A DNA stretch of 64,000 nt from Stomorhina lunata (GCA_933228675.1 OW121744.1:93146885-93210884), one strand, 5' to 3'. Shown: positions 35,926-48,450, numbered from the stretch's first letter. The notes: a model not told the origin generated them from the sequence alone. Made by a program: numbers and translations.

Positions 35926-36821
35926 GACCCCCATCTTCAGATGACGGCTGTCTGGAGGTATACATTGATGGTTGGAAGTCAAAGATAGGCGTAGGGGGAG
36001 GGTTCTTCTTCATCCCACTTCTAGGGAAGAAAATTTGCTTTAGGCTCCCTGATCAATGTAGTGTCCTACAATCCGAGATATCGGCTATTCATAAAGCAGT
36101 CAAATGGTTGAGATACCACAGAATATACCACAGGGATATTCGTTTCTGTATCGACAGTCAGGCTGCAATAAAATCCCTTTCTAATGTCCATACGACATCT
36201 GTTCTTACCCGCAAATGCCGGGCATCTCTTAACGAGATGGCAAGACATTGCAAGATCGAACTCTTCTGGGTACCCGGGCATAACAACATACCTGGTAACT
36301 CCATCGCGGAAAACCTTGCTAAGTCCGGTGCTCTCCTGAGTCAGGACAACATCGACCAATTTACGGGCTTACCGCTATCTGCTTGCAAATCAATAATTTG
36401 GCAATTTCTTTTCGCGTCAGCGCAGAGCGAGTGGTCTTCGGAAACCACTTGTTCCATATCTAGGCAAACATGGCCCACCTACAACACTAAACGTTTAAAT
36501 AGCTCGGAAACTTTACCTCATCACAGACTCCGCAACCTTATCTCAACCCTAACAGGTCATTGCGCTTTTGGGCTACATGCCAGAAGACTTAATCTTCAAT
36601 TCTATGACTATTGTCGTAGTTGTCATAACACAGAAGAGGAGGAGACAGTGACTCATCTTCTTTGTCACTGCTCCGCCCTCTCGACTTCAAGGGCTCTCAA
36701 TCTGGGGGCACCTTTTCTGCATGATTTATCGAATCTAGCGAGTATTGACATTTGTAAAATATACTCTTTTATCAGGGCTTCAGGATGGCTTAATAAGCCT
36801 CTCACTAATAGCCTGCAGTAA
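35874..36821 (+). pseudogene. RNase H domain and C-terminus of a non-LTR element, family A
   Basis: 315 codons. The true domain starts near residue 21, after the frameshift; residues 1-20 are out-of-frame translation of the RT end. RNase H motifs appear in order: YIDGWKSK (D32), VLQSEISAIHKA (E68), FCIDSQAAI (D94), WVPGHNNIPGNS (H136) and IAENLAKSG. In the last motif the usual aspartate (ADxLA) is glutamate E146, which may impair catalysis. The C-terminal part has LISTLTGHCAFG and a zinc-knuckle-like CRSC...H...CHC near residues 245-270. In such elements this domain helps remove RNA during target-primed synthesis. The 3' end follows at about 36935 with a short CCTAA-like tail. A partial copy is at 30590-31350 and a 3' end at 60170-60365. 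Confidence 0.85.
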
Positions 36822-36931
36822 TTATTTTTGTTCTTTCCTTCCAGTCTATCCCTTGCAGGTAACACAAAGGGACCGCTTTTAGGACCCAAGTGACGCTGAC
36901 CCAACATCGGCTGCCTTACCTAACCTAACCT

Positions 36932-37011
36932 ATCCTTGATTGACTCCCAGTGGAACATAGGGCCTCAACCATTCTATATCGGACGAGATGTTAGGCATAC
37001 GTCTCCACGTT
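36932..37011 (-). mobile_element. Short RTE1 3' end
   Basis: The plus strand reads TCCTTGATTGACTCCCAGTG, GGGCCTCAACCATTC and GATGTTAGGCATACGTC, the same text as the 3' ends at 57840 and 61795. About 80 bp remain. It abuts the tail of the family A element. Confidence 0.65.
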
Positions 37012-37024
37012 CTAGGGCATACAA

Positions 37025-37520
37025 CTCTTGTTATCTCGTCTGATGGAGGGCTCTTCAGAAATCCAAGTACAAAAAGATAATAGAAAGTTCCAGTAGTAAG
37101 TTTTCTTTAGGTGCGATTCGAACCAGCCTATCTCTCTGCACATAATTCGAATACAAGCTAATGCATCTGCAGCAGTTTCTACTAAATATTTACAATAACT
37201 TGGAGCAATGTCGTTCAAAGCTTCCACCACATGTGCTCTCAGTTTTCGAAATTACCAGGGGTTCTGGCAACACCTCTCTTAAGAACTCTACTCAAGGACT
37301 TTGTACCCGTTGTCATTGAGCCATTATTCTCTAAGTTTGGCGGTGTGTTTGAGGTATTTGTCCTGTTGGAAAATGACCTTTTATTTCTCAAATCCAAATT
37401 TTTCGCAGAAAACGGGGAGATTCCGTACCTTTAAGCTTTCCTTCCAATTTATATTTGGTTTATTAGTTTGACGTCTTCGGATAAAATTGGCTTCATTCAT
37501 CAGAATGTTCTCGGGAGACT
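37025..37520 (-). pseudogene. Tc1-like transposase C-terminal remnant
   Basis: The minus strand near 37370-37300 encodes 'FQQDKYLKHTAKLRE', then 'WLNDNGYKVLE', close to the Tc1 second catalytic box FQQDNxPKHTA and the GYKVLEWPSQSPDLNP region, of which the last part is destroyed. In the next frame 'VVEALNDIAPSYCKYLVET' (37230-37170) corresponds to the family's C-terminal 'WNxIPxEYCxxLVxSM'. Upstream 'ENILMNEANFI' may be the remains of the first catalytic region. At least one frameshift and several stops; no terminal repeats found. Identified by motif memory only. Confidence 0.6.
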
Positions 37521-37521
37521 G

Positions 37522-37650
37522 TGTCTCGACTATAACATAGTAGAGATTATGTCTCGACTATATTATAGTAGAGATTATGTCTCGACTAATGTAAAGTCGA
37601 TATTATGTCTCGGCTATAATACAGTCGGCAATATATTTCGTCTCTAGTGT
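37522..37650. repeat. 28-bp tandem repeat of self-complementary units
   Basis: Units start at 37522, 37550, 37578 and 37606 with exact 28-bp spacing: TGTCTCGACTAT, a short spacer, then ATAGTAGAGATTA. TCGACTAT and ATAGT-GA within each unit can pair. The fourth and a partial fifth unit are diverged (CGGCTATAATACAGTCGG keeps the pairing by matched changes). Confidence 0.85.
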
Positions 37651-38428
37651 CGAGATTTTGCGTCTCGAAGGGATTTCAATCAACATTTTACCATGAAGAT
37701 AACTTGAAACATTGTTTAAATTTTTCATTACGGAGATGTTATGATGATCATTACTATAATAATGATGTTCTTGTTCTAATGATAATGATGATGATGTTGC
37801 GAGTATTAAGAAGGATGATAAGCTTGTGAGTTAAACATAAGCATAATTTGACCCAGTTTTTGTTTTTGCTTTAAGCTTTAGAAAACAAAAATATGTGTAT
37901 AATGCACAATACAAACACACACTTACACTCGCATACAAATGCAGCCATTATACACACACACACATACTCACACTGACATACAATGTACCTGTATTTGTAT
38001 TAACTTTGTTTAAAACTAAAGGAAATAATTGCTTAGGGGTGATTTTTTTTTGTTAGCAGCAACAAAAAAATATTTAGCGGAAATTTAAAGAAATTTCTCG
38101 AAAAGAGTAGAAGTATGTATATATGTATATGTAAGTGTGTGCTAAATTTTTATTTGCATTTTTTCGTTTGGAATTATTTTATGAATAGAACATTAGAGGA
38201 ATGAACTATGTGTTTGAGTGTGTGTGTGTGTTTGTGCATGTATGTCAGTGTGTTGTGGTTAGGTTAACAAATTTCCTACATATAAACACTCGCACACACA
38301 CACACACTCTCAACAATCATGTGATAGGATTTTGGTTTGATTTTGTTTTTGTTGCTGATGTTTGCAAAGAATCGTGGGGCATGTCATGGTGAGGGCTTGT
38401 AATTTGTTGAGAAAACAGTATAAAAACC
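37651..38428. other. Simple-sequence-rich spacer, no gene seen
   Basis: GATGAT-type (37755-37800), CA-type (37910-37975 and 38288-38310) and TATG-type (38105-38135) microsatellites. The short open frames at 37647 and 38201 are built on these repeats. Confidence 0.6.
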
Positions 38429-38436
38429 CTAAAAAC
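38429..38436. repeat. Target-site duplication, left copy
   Basis: CTAAAAAC directly before the element start at 38437; identical to 48578-48585. It fits the nTnnnnAn pattern of hAT targets. Confidence 0.8.
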
Positions 38437-38459
38437 CAGGGACCGTAACAGTTATGACT

Positions 38460-38735
38460 TTTATCGAAAAAGTCAAAAAATAACAATTATTTTTTAACTT
38501 TTATTTTAAAAATCGAAAATAAAAGTTATTTTTTAACTTTTATTTTAAAAATCAAAAGTAAAAGTTATTTCTTAACTTTTATTCTAAAAATCAAAAATAA
38601 AAGTTATTTTTTAACTTTTATTTTAAAAAGCAAAAATAAAAGTTATTTTTTAACTTATATTTTAAAAATCAAAAATAACAATTATTTTTTAACTTTTATT
38701 TTAAAAATCAAAAATAAAAGTTATTTTTTTAAAAT
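38460..38735 (+). repeat. Left foldback arm, 39-bp subrepeats
   Basis: About seven units with 39-bp spacing (starts at 38496, 38535, 38574...). Each pairs AACTTTTATTTT with AAAATAAAAGTT around AAAATC. The arm is the reverse complement of 48165-48450. Confidence 0.9.
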
Positions 38736-38851
38736 TAACATGCTTAATAAAATAAACTGTTTGGGTATGTTAGTAAGTGCTACATATATATTAATTTCTC
38801 TATATTAAAGTTTGTATGCAGAATAAAGCGAATTCATTATTTATTTCAATA

Positions 38852-41800
38852 CTAGCTTTATAACCCGCTACTTCGTTAGCGGCACCATTTGAATTGACAA
38901 AGTTACAAAATTTACCAAAATAACTTTTTCACTTATTTATCAATTCCGATATAAATTAAATTAAATACTTATTGGTTCTTAAGATACATATAGGACAAAA
39001 TAAGTACCTACCCTCTACATTTTCAAAAAAGTACTACACACGCCTCCCTTATTTTTGTAGCTGACCCAATTTTGATTGCTAACCCAATTTAAATCTTGTT
39101 CTTGTCGCTTTTGATTTTGAATATTTTACAAAAGTTTCCTTTTTTTACCCGTTGGTTACCCCTGATCAGCCAAATTAAAAAAAAAAAATCCGGATACATG
39201 TCCTAATATTTTTATTGCTGATCTTAACTCCATTTTTGTTAATTGAAAAAAATACCAAACACCTGTCACATATTTCTTCAATGTCAATAGAACAGTCCAT
39301 AAATCATTGATTTATTTATTATTTTATTGATTTAAACAACATGCACAGTTTAAAAGGAAAAAACCTATCTTTAAATTTTTGACCCGTTTTTGTTATTTTC
39401 GATTGCGGTATAAATTTTGTTTCTATAATAATTGATTCAAAAATTATATATGGGTCAAAAAAGTACCAAAATTTAGTTTTTATCCTTTTTATTCCCTATT
39501 TTTAGCTCATTTACGAAAAGTACCTACTAAAAACATGACTTTTTATTTTTCTATTCGATCTAAATCCAATTTAAATTTTTTTTCTGTCGATATTAGTATC
39601 AGAGATATAACTTTACTAATGTTTTTATTTTCTACCCTATTTTAACCCCAAAACTGTTTAATTTGCAAAAAGTACTGAAAAGTCCCTTAATTTTTAGGGC
39701 TGATCTTAGACCATTTTAGTGTTTGTTTCCATCCATTAGGTTTAGAAGATATAATGTCATCGATTTTTCCCTTTTTTACCCCTTTGATTGACACATCTCT
39801 AATTTATACTTTTGACTTCATTAGCTTAAATGAATATTTTCCCGTTTTCACCTTTTGGAACCCCATTTATCGTAAAAGTACCAAGCACATGTTTAATATT
39901 TTGTTAATACTTATTGATTGTGGCATAAAGTGAGTCTTTATGTTTATAAGTTCAAAAGATACGCATGGATACGCAAGTACAAAAATATAGTTTTTACCCT
40001 TTTTGCCCTTATTAGTGCCATTTCCAAAAAAAGTACAGAACACATGTCCCTTTAATTTTCTAGCCGATTATATGATTTATTCATTTTCTAGCCTGTTTTA
40101 ACCATAAGCGGCCAAATTAAAAAAAATACCGAACCCGTGTCCTTTAATTTTTAATGCTGATCATAGACCAATTTAATCTTTGTTTCTATCACTTTTGATT
40201 TATGAGATATTACGTTACCTATTTTCCCCCTTTTTACTCCAAACATTAAAAAAAGGAATCAATCGCGTGTCTTATACTTCTGCAATGTGAATAGACCTGT
40301 CTGTAAATTATACTTCTGGCTTTATTTGTTTAAATGATATTCATAGTTTTTACTCTTTTGTGCCTCATTTATCGTAAAAGCGCCAAGCACCTTCTTAATT
40401 TTTGTTAGTCCTTATCAATTGTGATGTAAATAGAGTATTTATGTTTATTAGTTCAAGAGATACTTATAGGGTTAATAAAGTACCAAAATATAGTTTTTTC
40501 CCTTTTTCTCCCTTATTAGTTCCATTTCCAAAAAAGTACCAAACTCGTGTCCCCTTTTTTTGCAAGATGATCCAAATCCAATTTCAACTTTGTTTCTAAC
40601 GATGTAAATTTCGGAGATATGATGTTACTAATTTATCCATTTTCTTTTTCAATTTTTTTCAATTTACTTTTTCAATATGAATCCACCCGTCTGTAAATTA
40701 TAGTTCTGGCTTCATTAGTTAAAAACCTACCCTTGAATATTTTTTTATCTTTTTTACCTCAATTATCGTAAAAGTACCAAATACGTGTCTAATAATTCTT
40801 TGTTACTTATCAATTGTGACGTTTACTGTTTCTCTATGTTTGTTATTTCAAAAGATACGTATGGGTTCAAAAAAGTACCAAAATATAGTTTTTGCCCTTT
40901 TTTACCCTTATTAGTACCATATTCAAAAAAGTACCAAATACGTTTCTCGTTTTTTTTCAGCCCATCCGAAGCAAATTTCAACTCTATTCCTATCGTTTTG
41001 AATTTCGGAGATATGACGTTACTAATATTTCCCATTTTTTCCCTGTTTTAACCCCAAAACGGCCGAATTAAAGAAAAAAGTACCGAATACATGTCCCTTA
41101 ATTTAAAGTGCCGATTTTAGACCGATTTAGTTGTTGTTTCTATCACTTTTGGCTAAGAAGATATATTTTTACCGATTTTTACCCCCAAAATTAAAAAAAG
41201 TACCAGACACTTATTTTACTTTTTTCAGTGTCAATTTACCAGCCAATAAATTATGCTTCTGGCTTCATTAGCCGAAAAGATATTCTTAGCTAAAAAGCAA
41301 AAAACCTACTCTTGAATATTTTCCCTTTTTTTTACCCTTTCGTCCCACATTAATCGCAAAAGTACCAAATACGTGTTTAATAGTTTTTTAATGCCTATCA
41401 GTTGCGATATAAATTATGTTTCTATGTTTATTAGTTCAAAAAATATATATGTGTTAAAAAAGTACCAAAATATAGTTTTTACCCTTTTTTATTCTTATTA
41501 GTACCATTTTTGAAATAGTACCAAATACGTGGCCATTTATTTTTTTATCCGATTCAAATCCAATTTAAACTTCTTTTGCATCGGTGTTAGTTTCGGAGAT
41601 ATGATGTTACTAATTTCTCCCTTTTCTACCCTGTTTTACCCTTTAAAAGGCCGAATTTCAAAAAAGTACCGAATACTTGTCCCTTAATTTTTAGTGCTGA
41701 TCTCAGACTAATTTAGTTTTGGTTTCTATCACTTTTGATTTAGAAGATATATTTTTACCCCCAAAATTAAAAAAAGTACCAAAAATGTATTTTATTTTTT

Positions 41801-43559
41801 CTTTGTCAATCGACCAGTCAATAAATTATACTTCTGGCTTCATTAGCCTAAAAGATATTCATAGCTAAAAACAAAAAACCTACCCTTAAATATTTTCCCT
41901 TTTTTACCCTTTTGTATCCCATTAATTGCAAAAGTACCAAATACGTATTTAATTGTTTTTTAATATCTATCTGTTGCGATATAAATTATGTTTCTGTATT
42001 TATTAGTTCAAAAGATACATATTAGTTGAAAAAAGTACCAAAATATAGTTTTTACCCTTTTTTATCCTTATTAATGCCATTTCCAAAAAAGTACCAAGCA
42101 CGTGCCTCCTTATTTTCCTAGCCGATTCAAATCCAATTTCAACTTTGTTTGCATCGATGTTGGTTTCGGAGATATGATGTTACTAATTTCTCCCTTTTCT
42201 ACCCTGTTTTACCTTCTAAGAGGTTGAACTTCAAAACAGTACCGAACATGTGTTCCTTAATTTTAAGTGCCAATCTCAGACCAATTTAGTTTTTGTTTCT
42301 ATCACTTTGGGTTTAGAAGATATACTTTACCGATTTTTACCCCCAAAATTAAAAAAAAGTACCAAACACGTAGCTTATTTCTTTTCAATGTAAATCTACC
42401 AGTCAATAAATTATACTTCTAACTTCATTAGCCTAAAAGATATCCATGGCTAAAAAGCAAAAAACCTATCCTTGAATATATTCCCTTTTTTTACCCTTTT
42501 GTACCCCATTAATCGCAAAAGTACCAAATACGTATTTAGTTCTTTTTTAATATCTGTCGGTTGCGATATAAAATATGTTTCTATGTTTATTAGTTCAAAA
42601 GATACATATGGGTTAAAAAAAGTACTAAAATATAGTTTTTACCCTTTTTTATCCTTATTAGTGCCATTTTCAAAAAAGTACCAAACACGTGTCCCCTTAT
42701 TTTTGTAGGCGATTCAAATCCAATTTCAACTTTGTTTCTGTCTATGTTGGTTTCGGAGATATGATGTTACTAATTTCTCCCTTTTCTACCCTGTTTTGCC
42801 CGCTAGGCGGCCGATTTTCAAAAAAGTACCGAACACGTGTCCCTTAATTTTTAGTGCTAATCTCAAGCCAATTTAATTTTCGCTTCTATCGCTGTTGGTT
42901 AAGGAGATATAATGTTACCGATTTTTCCCTTTTTTACCCTTTTAATTGAAAAAAGTACCAAACACATATTTAATATTTTGTACTGGGCAATCGACCTCCC
43001 TATAAATTTTATTGGTAGCTTTATTGGTTCAAGTCAAATACAAAGAAAAAGAAAAATGGACCTACCCTAAATTTTTTTCCCCGCTTTTCCCCCTTTTTGA
43101 ACCCTGAATCAAAATAGTACCAAACACGTGTCTAATATTTTTTTCTTGTTTACCGGCTCCGTTTTGAATTTTGTTACTCTGTTGATTGGTTTAAAAGATA
43201 CACATGGGTTTAAAAAAGTACCAACATTTCATTTTTACCCTTTTTACCCCCTATTTGTCCCATCTGCTAAAAAGTACCAAACACGTGTCTACTTATTTTT
43301 GCAGCTGATCCCAACGCAATTTCAATTTTGGGCCTATGACGTTTACTTCCGGAGATACAGCATTACTAATTTTTCCCTTTTTTACCCCTTTTTACCCCCT
43401 TAGAGGCCGAATTTCCAAAAATCCCGTCTTAGTGGATCTATACTTTGAAAAAGGTACCAGCTGTCAAAATTTCAGCTCTCTAGCTTTAGCCGTTTGGGCT
43501 GTGCGATGATGAGTCAGTCAGTCAGTCAGTCAGTCACGTTAGAGTTTTATATATATAGA
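38852..43559 (-). mobile_element. Non-autonomous Helitron-like element, copy 2
   Basis: On the minus strand it starts TCTATATATATAAAAC (at 43559) and ends in the hairpin plus CTAG (at 38852), flanked by A and T with no duplication. 4,708 bp against 4,716 bp for copy 1. Long stretches are identical, for example the region 43128-43403 encodes exactly the same incidental 91-codon frame as copy 1 at 14169-14444; differences are scattered single-base changes and indels. No Rep/helicase coding. Confidence 0.85.
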
Positions 43560-43571
43560 TTTTATTTATAA

Positions 43572-46500
43572 CTAGCTTTATAACCCGCTACTTCGTTAGC
43601 GGCACCATTTGAATTGACAAAGTTACAAAATTTACTAAAATAACTTTTTCACTTATTTATCAATTCCGATATAAATTAAATTAAATACTTATTGGTTCTT
43701 AAGATACATATAGGACAAAATAAGTACCTACCCTCTACATTTTCAAAAAAGTACTACACACGCCTCCCTTATTTTTGTTCTTGTTCTTGTCGCTTTTGAT
43801 TTTGAATATTTTACAAAAGTTTCCTTTTTTACCCGTTGTTTATCCCTGATCAGCCAAATTAAAAAAAAAATCCGGATACATGTCCTAATATTTTTATTGC
43901 TGATCTTAACTCCATTTTTCAATGTCAATAGAACAGTCCATAAATCATTGATTTATTTATTATTTTATTGATTTAAACAACATGCACAATTTAAAAGGAA
44001 AAAACCTATCTTTAAATTTTTGACCCGTTTTTGTTATTTTCGATTGCGGTATAAATTTTGTTTCTATAATAATTGATTAAAAAATTATATATGGGTCAAA
44101 AAAGAACCAAAATTTAGTTTTTATCCTTTTTATTCCCTATTTTTAGCTCATTTACGAAAAGTACCTACTAAAAAATGACATTTTATATTTCTATTCGATC
44201 TAAATCCAATTTAAATTTTTTTTCTGTCGATATTGGTATCAGAGATATAACTTTACTAATGTTTTTATTTTCTATCCTATTTTAACCCCAAAATTGTTTA
44301 ATTTGCAAAAAGTACTGAAAAGTCCCTTAATTTTTAGGGCTGATCTTAGACCATTTTAGCGTTTGTTTCCATCCATTAGGTTTAGAAGATATAATGTCAT
44401 CGATTTTTCCCTTTTTTACCCCTTTGATTGACACATCTCTAATTTATACTTCTGACTTCATTAGCTTAAGTGAATATTTTCCCGTTTTCACCTCTTTGAA
44501 CCCCATTTATCGTAAAAGTACCAAGCACATGTTTAATATTTTGTTAATACTTATTGGTTGTGGCATAAAGTGAGTCTTTATGTTTATAAGTTCAAAAGAT
44601 AAGTATGGGTTAAAAAAAGTACAAAAATATAGTTTTTACCCTTTTTGCCCTTATTAGTGCCATTTCCAAAAAAAAGTACAGAACACATGGCCCTTTCTTT
44701 TTCTAGCCGATTATATTATTTATTCATTTTCTAGCCTGTTTTAACCATAAGCGGCCAAAATAAAAAAAAAATACCGAACCCGTGTCCTTTAATTTTTAAT
44801 GCTGATCATAGACCAATTTAATCTTTGTTTCTATCACTTTTGATTTAGAAGATATTACGTTACCGATTTTTCCCCCTTTTTACTCCACTTTTTAACCACT
44901 AAACAGCACATGTCTTATACTTTTTCAATATGAATCCACCCGTCTGTAAATTATAGTTCTGGCTTCATTAGTTAAAAACCTACCCTTGAATATTTCCCAG
45001 TTTTTATCTTTTTTACCTCAATTATCGTAAAAGTACCAAATACGTGTCTAATAATTCTTTGTTACTTATCAATTGTGACGTTTACTGTTTCTCTATGTTT
45101 GTTATTTCAAAAGATACGTATGGGTTCAAAAAAAGTACCAAAATATAGTTTTTGCCCTTTTTTACCCTTATTAGTACCAAATTCAAAAAAGTACCAAATA
45201 CGTTTCTCGTTTTTTTTTTCAGCCCATCCGAGGCAAATTTCAACTCTATTCCTATCGTTTTGAATTTCGGAAATATGACGTTACTAATATTTCCCTTTTT
45301 TTCCCTGTTTTAACCCCAAAACCGCCGAATTAAAGAAAAAAGTATCGAATATATGTCCCTTAATTTAAAGTGCCGATTTTACACCGATTTAGTTTTTGTT
45401 TCTATCACTTTTGGCTAAGAAGATATATTTTTACCGATTTTTACCCCCAAAATTAAAAAAGTACCAGACACTTATTTTACTTTTTTCAGTGTCAATTTAC
45501 CAGCCAATAAATTATGCTTCTGGCTTCATTAGACGAAAAGATATTCTTATCTAAAAAGCAAAAAACCTACTCTTGAATATTTTCCCTTTTTGTTACCCTT
45601 TCGTCCCACATTAATCACAAAAGTACCAAATACGTGTTTAATAGTTTTTTAATGCCTATCAGTTGCGATATAAATTATGTTTCTGTTTATTAGTTCAAAA
45701 GATATATATGGGTTAAAAAAGTACCAAAATACAGTTTTTACCCTTTATTCTTATTAGTACCATTTTTGAAATAGTACCAAATACGTGACCATTTATTTTT
45801 TTATCCGATTCAAATCCAATTTAAACTTCGTTTGCATCGGTGTTAGTTTCGGAGATATTATGTTACTAATTTCTCCCTTTTCTACCCTGTTTTACCCTTT
45901 AAAAGGTCGAATTTCAAAAAAGTACCGAACACGTGTCCCTTAATTTTTAGTGCTGATCTCAGACTAATTTAGTTTTTGTTTCTATCACTTTTGATTTAGA
46001 AGATATATTTTTACCCCCAAAATTAAAAAAAGTACCAAAAATGTATTTTATTTTTTCTTTGTCAATCGACCAGTCAATAAATTATACTTCTGGCTTTATT
46101 AGCCTAAAAGATATTCATAGGTAAAAACAAAAAACCTACCCTTAAATATTTTTCCTTTTTTACCCTTTTGTACCCCATTAATCGCAAAAGTACCAAATAC
46201 GTATTTAATTGTTTTTTAATATCTATCTGTTGCGATATAAATTATGTTTCTATGTTTATTAGTTCAAAAGATACATATTAGTTGAAAAAAAGTACCAAAA
46301 TATAGTTTTTACCCTTTTTTATCCTTATTAGTGCCATTTCCAAAAAAGTACCAAGCACGTGTCTCCTTATTTTCCTAGCCGATTCAAATCCAATTTCAAC
46401 TTTGTTTGCATCGATGTTGGTTTCGGAGATATGATGTTACTAATTTCTCCCTTTTCTACCCTGTTTTACCTTCAAAGAGGTTGAACTTCAAAAAAGTACC

Positions 46501-47824
46501 GAACATGTGTTCCTTAATTTTAAGTGCCAATCTCAGACCAATTTAGTTTTTGTTTCTATCACTTTTGGTTTAGAAGATATACTTTACCGATTTTTACCCC
46601 CAAAATTAAAAGAAAGTATCAAACACGTAGCTTATTTCTTTTCAATGTAAATCTACCAGTCAATAGATTATACTTCGAACTTCATTAGCCTAAAAGATAT
46701 CCATGGCTAAAAAGCAAAAAACCTATCCTTGAATATTTTCCCTTTTTTTACCCTTTTGTACCCCATTAATCGCAAAAGTACCAAATACGTATTTAGTTCT
46801 TTTTTAATATCTATCGGTTGCGATATAAAATATGTTTCTATGTTTATTAGTTCAAAAGATACATATGGGTTAAAAAAAGTACCAAAATATAGTTTTTACC
46901 CTTTTTTATCCTTATTAGTGCCATTTTCAAAAAAGTACCAAACACGTGTCCCCTTATTTTTCTAGGCGATTCAAATCCAATTTCAACTTTGTTTCTGTCT
47001 ATGTTGGTTTCGGAGATATGATGTTACTAATTTCTCTCTTTTCTACCCTGTTTTGCCAGCTAGGCGGCCGATTTTCAAAAAAGTACCGAACACGTGTCCC
47101 ATAGTTTTTAGTGCTAATCTCAAGCCAATTTAATCTTCGCTTCTATCGCTGTTGGTTAAGGAGATATAATGTTACCGATTTTTCCCTTTTTTGCCCTTTT
47201 AATTGAAAAAAGTACCAAACACGTATTTAATATTTTGTACTGGGCAATCGACTTCCCTATAAATCTTATTTCTAGCTTTATTGGTTCAAGTGAAATACAA
47301 AGAAAAAGAAAAATGGACCTACCCTAAATTTTTTTCCCCGCATTTCCCCCTATTTAAACCCTGAATCAAAAAAGTACCAAACACGTGTCTAATATTTTTT
47401 TCTTGTTTACCGGCTCCGTTTTGAATTTTATTACTCTGTTGATTGGTTCAAAAGATACACATGGGTTTAAAAAAGTACCAACATTTTATTTTTACCCTTT
47501 TTACCCCCTATTTGTCCCATCTGCTAAAAAGTACCAAACACGTGTCTACTTATTTTTGCAGCTGATCCCAACGCAATTTCAATTTTGGGCCTATGACGTT
47601 TACTTCCGGAGATACAGCATTACTAATTTTTTCCTTTTTTACCCCTTTTTACCCCCTTAGAGGCCGAATTTCCAAAAATCCCGTCTTAGTGGATCTATAC
47701 TTTGAAAAAGGTACCCGCTGTCAAAATTTCAGCTCTCTAGCTTTAGCCGTTTGGGCTGTGCGATGATGAGTCAGTCAATCAGTCAGTCAGTCAGTCAGTC
47801 ACGTTAGAGTTTTATATATATAGA
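43572..47824 (-). mobile_element. Non-autonomous Helitron-like element, copy 3 (diverged, shortened)
   Basis: Same orientation and termini as copy 2 and only 12 bp from it (TTTTATTTATAA between). It lacks about 395 bp present in copy 2 at about 40275-40670, plus two smaller segments near 43778 and 43918, and has clearly more substitutions. A/T flanks, no duplication, no coding capacity. Confidence 0.85.
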
Positions 47825-48164
47825 TTAGTAACATGTAAGTATTTTAATGAAAATGTTATTTAAAGCTAGATATTTAGTTACAAATTTTTGTAATTTTTTG
47901 GATATTATAATATTGGTTTATCTAAAAAGTATCTTTCGATTTTTTCCAATAGATGCTTTTATTTGCACTAGCATATCATCGTAAGTTTATCATTTGTATT
48001 GGTTTCTGCAAAATATCCTTGAAGAAAAAAATCTCCAAGTGTTTTGCCTATATACAACAAACGTTCTACAATGATGGAATTATAAAGCTACTTAAATAAA
48101 ACTGAATTTCGATTGAGAAAAATTTCAAATATATAAAAATAACTTTATTACCGTTAAAAAAGGG

Positions 48165-48450
48165 AAGAAATAACTTTTATTTCTGATTCAAAAAATAAAA
48201 GTTAAAAAATAACTTTTATTTTTGATTTTTAAAATAAAAGTTAAAAAGTAACTTTTATTTCCGATTTTAAAATTAAAAGTCAAAAAATAACTTTTATTTT
48301 TGATTTTTAAAATAAAAGTTAAAAAATAACTTTTATTTTTGATTTTTAAAATAAAAGTTATAAAATAATTGTTATTTTTCATTTTTAAAATAAAAGTTAA
48401 AAAATAACTTTTATTTTTGATTTTTAAAATAAAAGTTAAAAAATAAAAAG
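48165..48450 (-). repeat. Right foldback arm, 39-bp subrepeats
   Basis: Inverted counterpart of 38460-38735. Because 39 is divisible by three, an incidental open frame (48188-48382) repeats a 13-residue motif; it is not a gene. Confidence 0.9.

Noticed and set aside
36066..36359. 97-codon minus-strand frame
   Set aside because: Antisense shadow of the RNase H domain on the plus strand.
37918..38310. CA-rich stretches as regulatory Z-DNA region of a gene
   Set aside because: Ordinary microsatellites; no gene could be linked to them.
14005..43559. One giant transposon with 4.7-kb terminal inverted repeats
   Set aside because: Each arm has complete Helitron-type ends and its own insertion site (satellite on one side, foldback element on the other), so they are separate insertions.
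48188..48382. 64-codon frame with 13-residue repeats
   Set aside because: By-product of the 39-bp foldback subrepeats.
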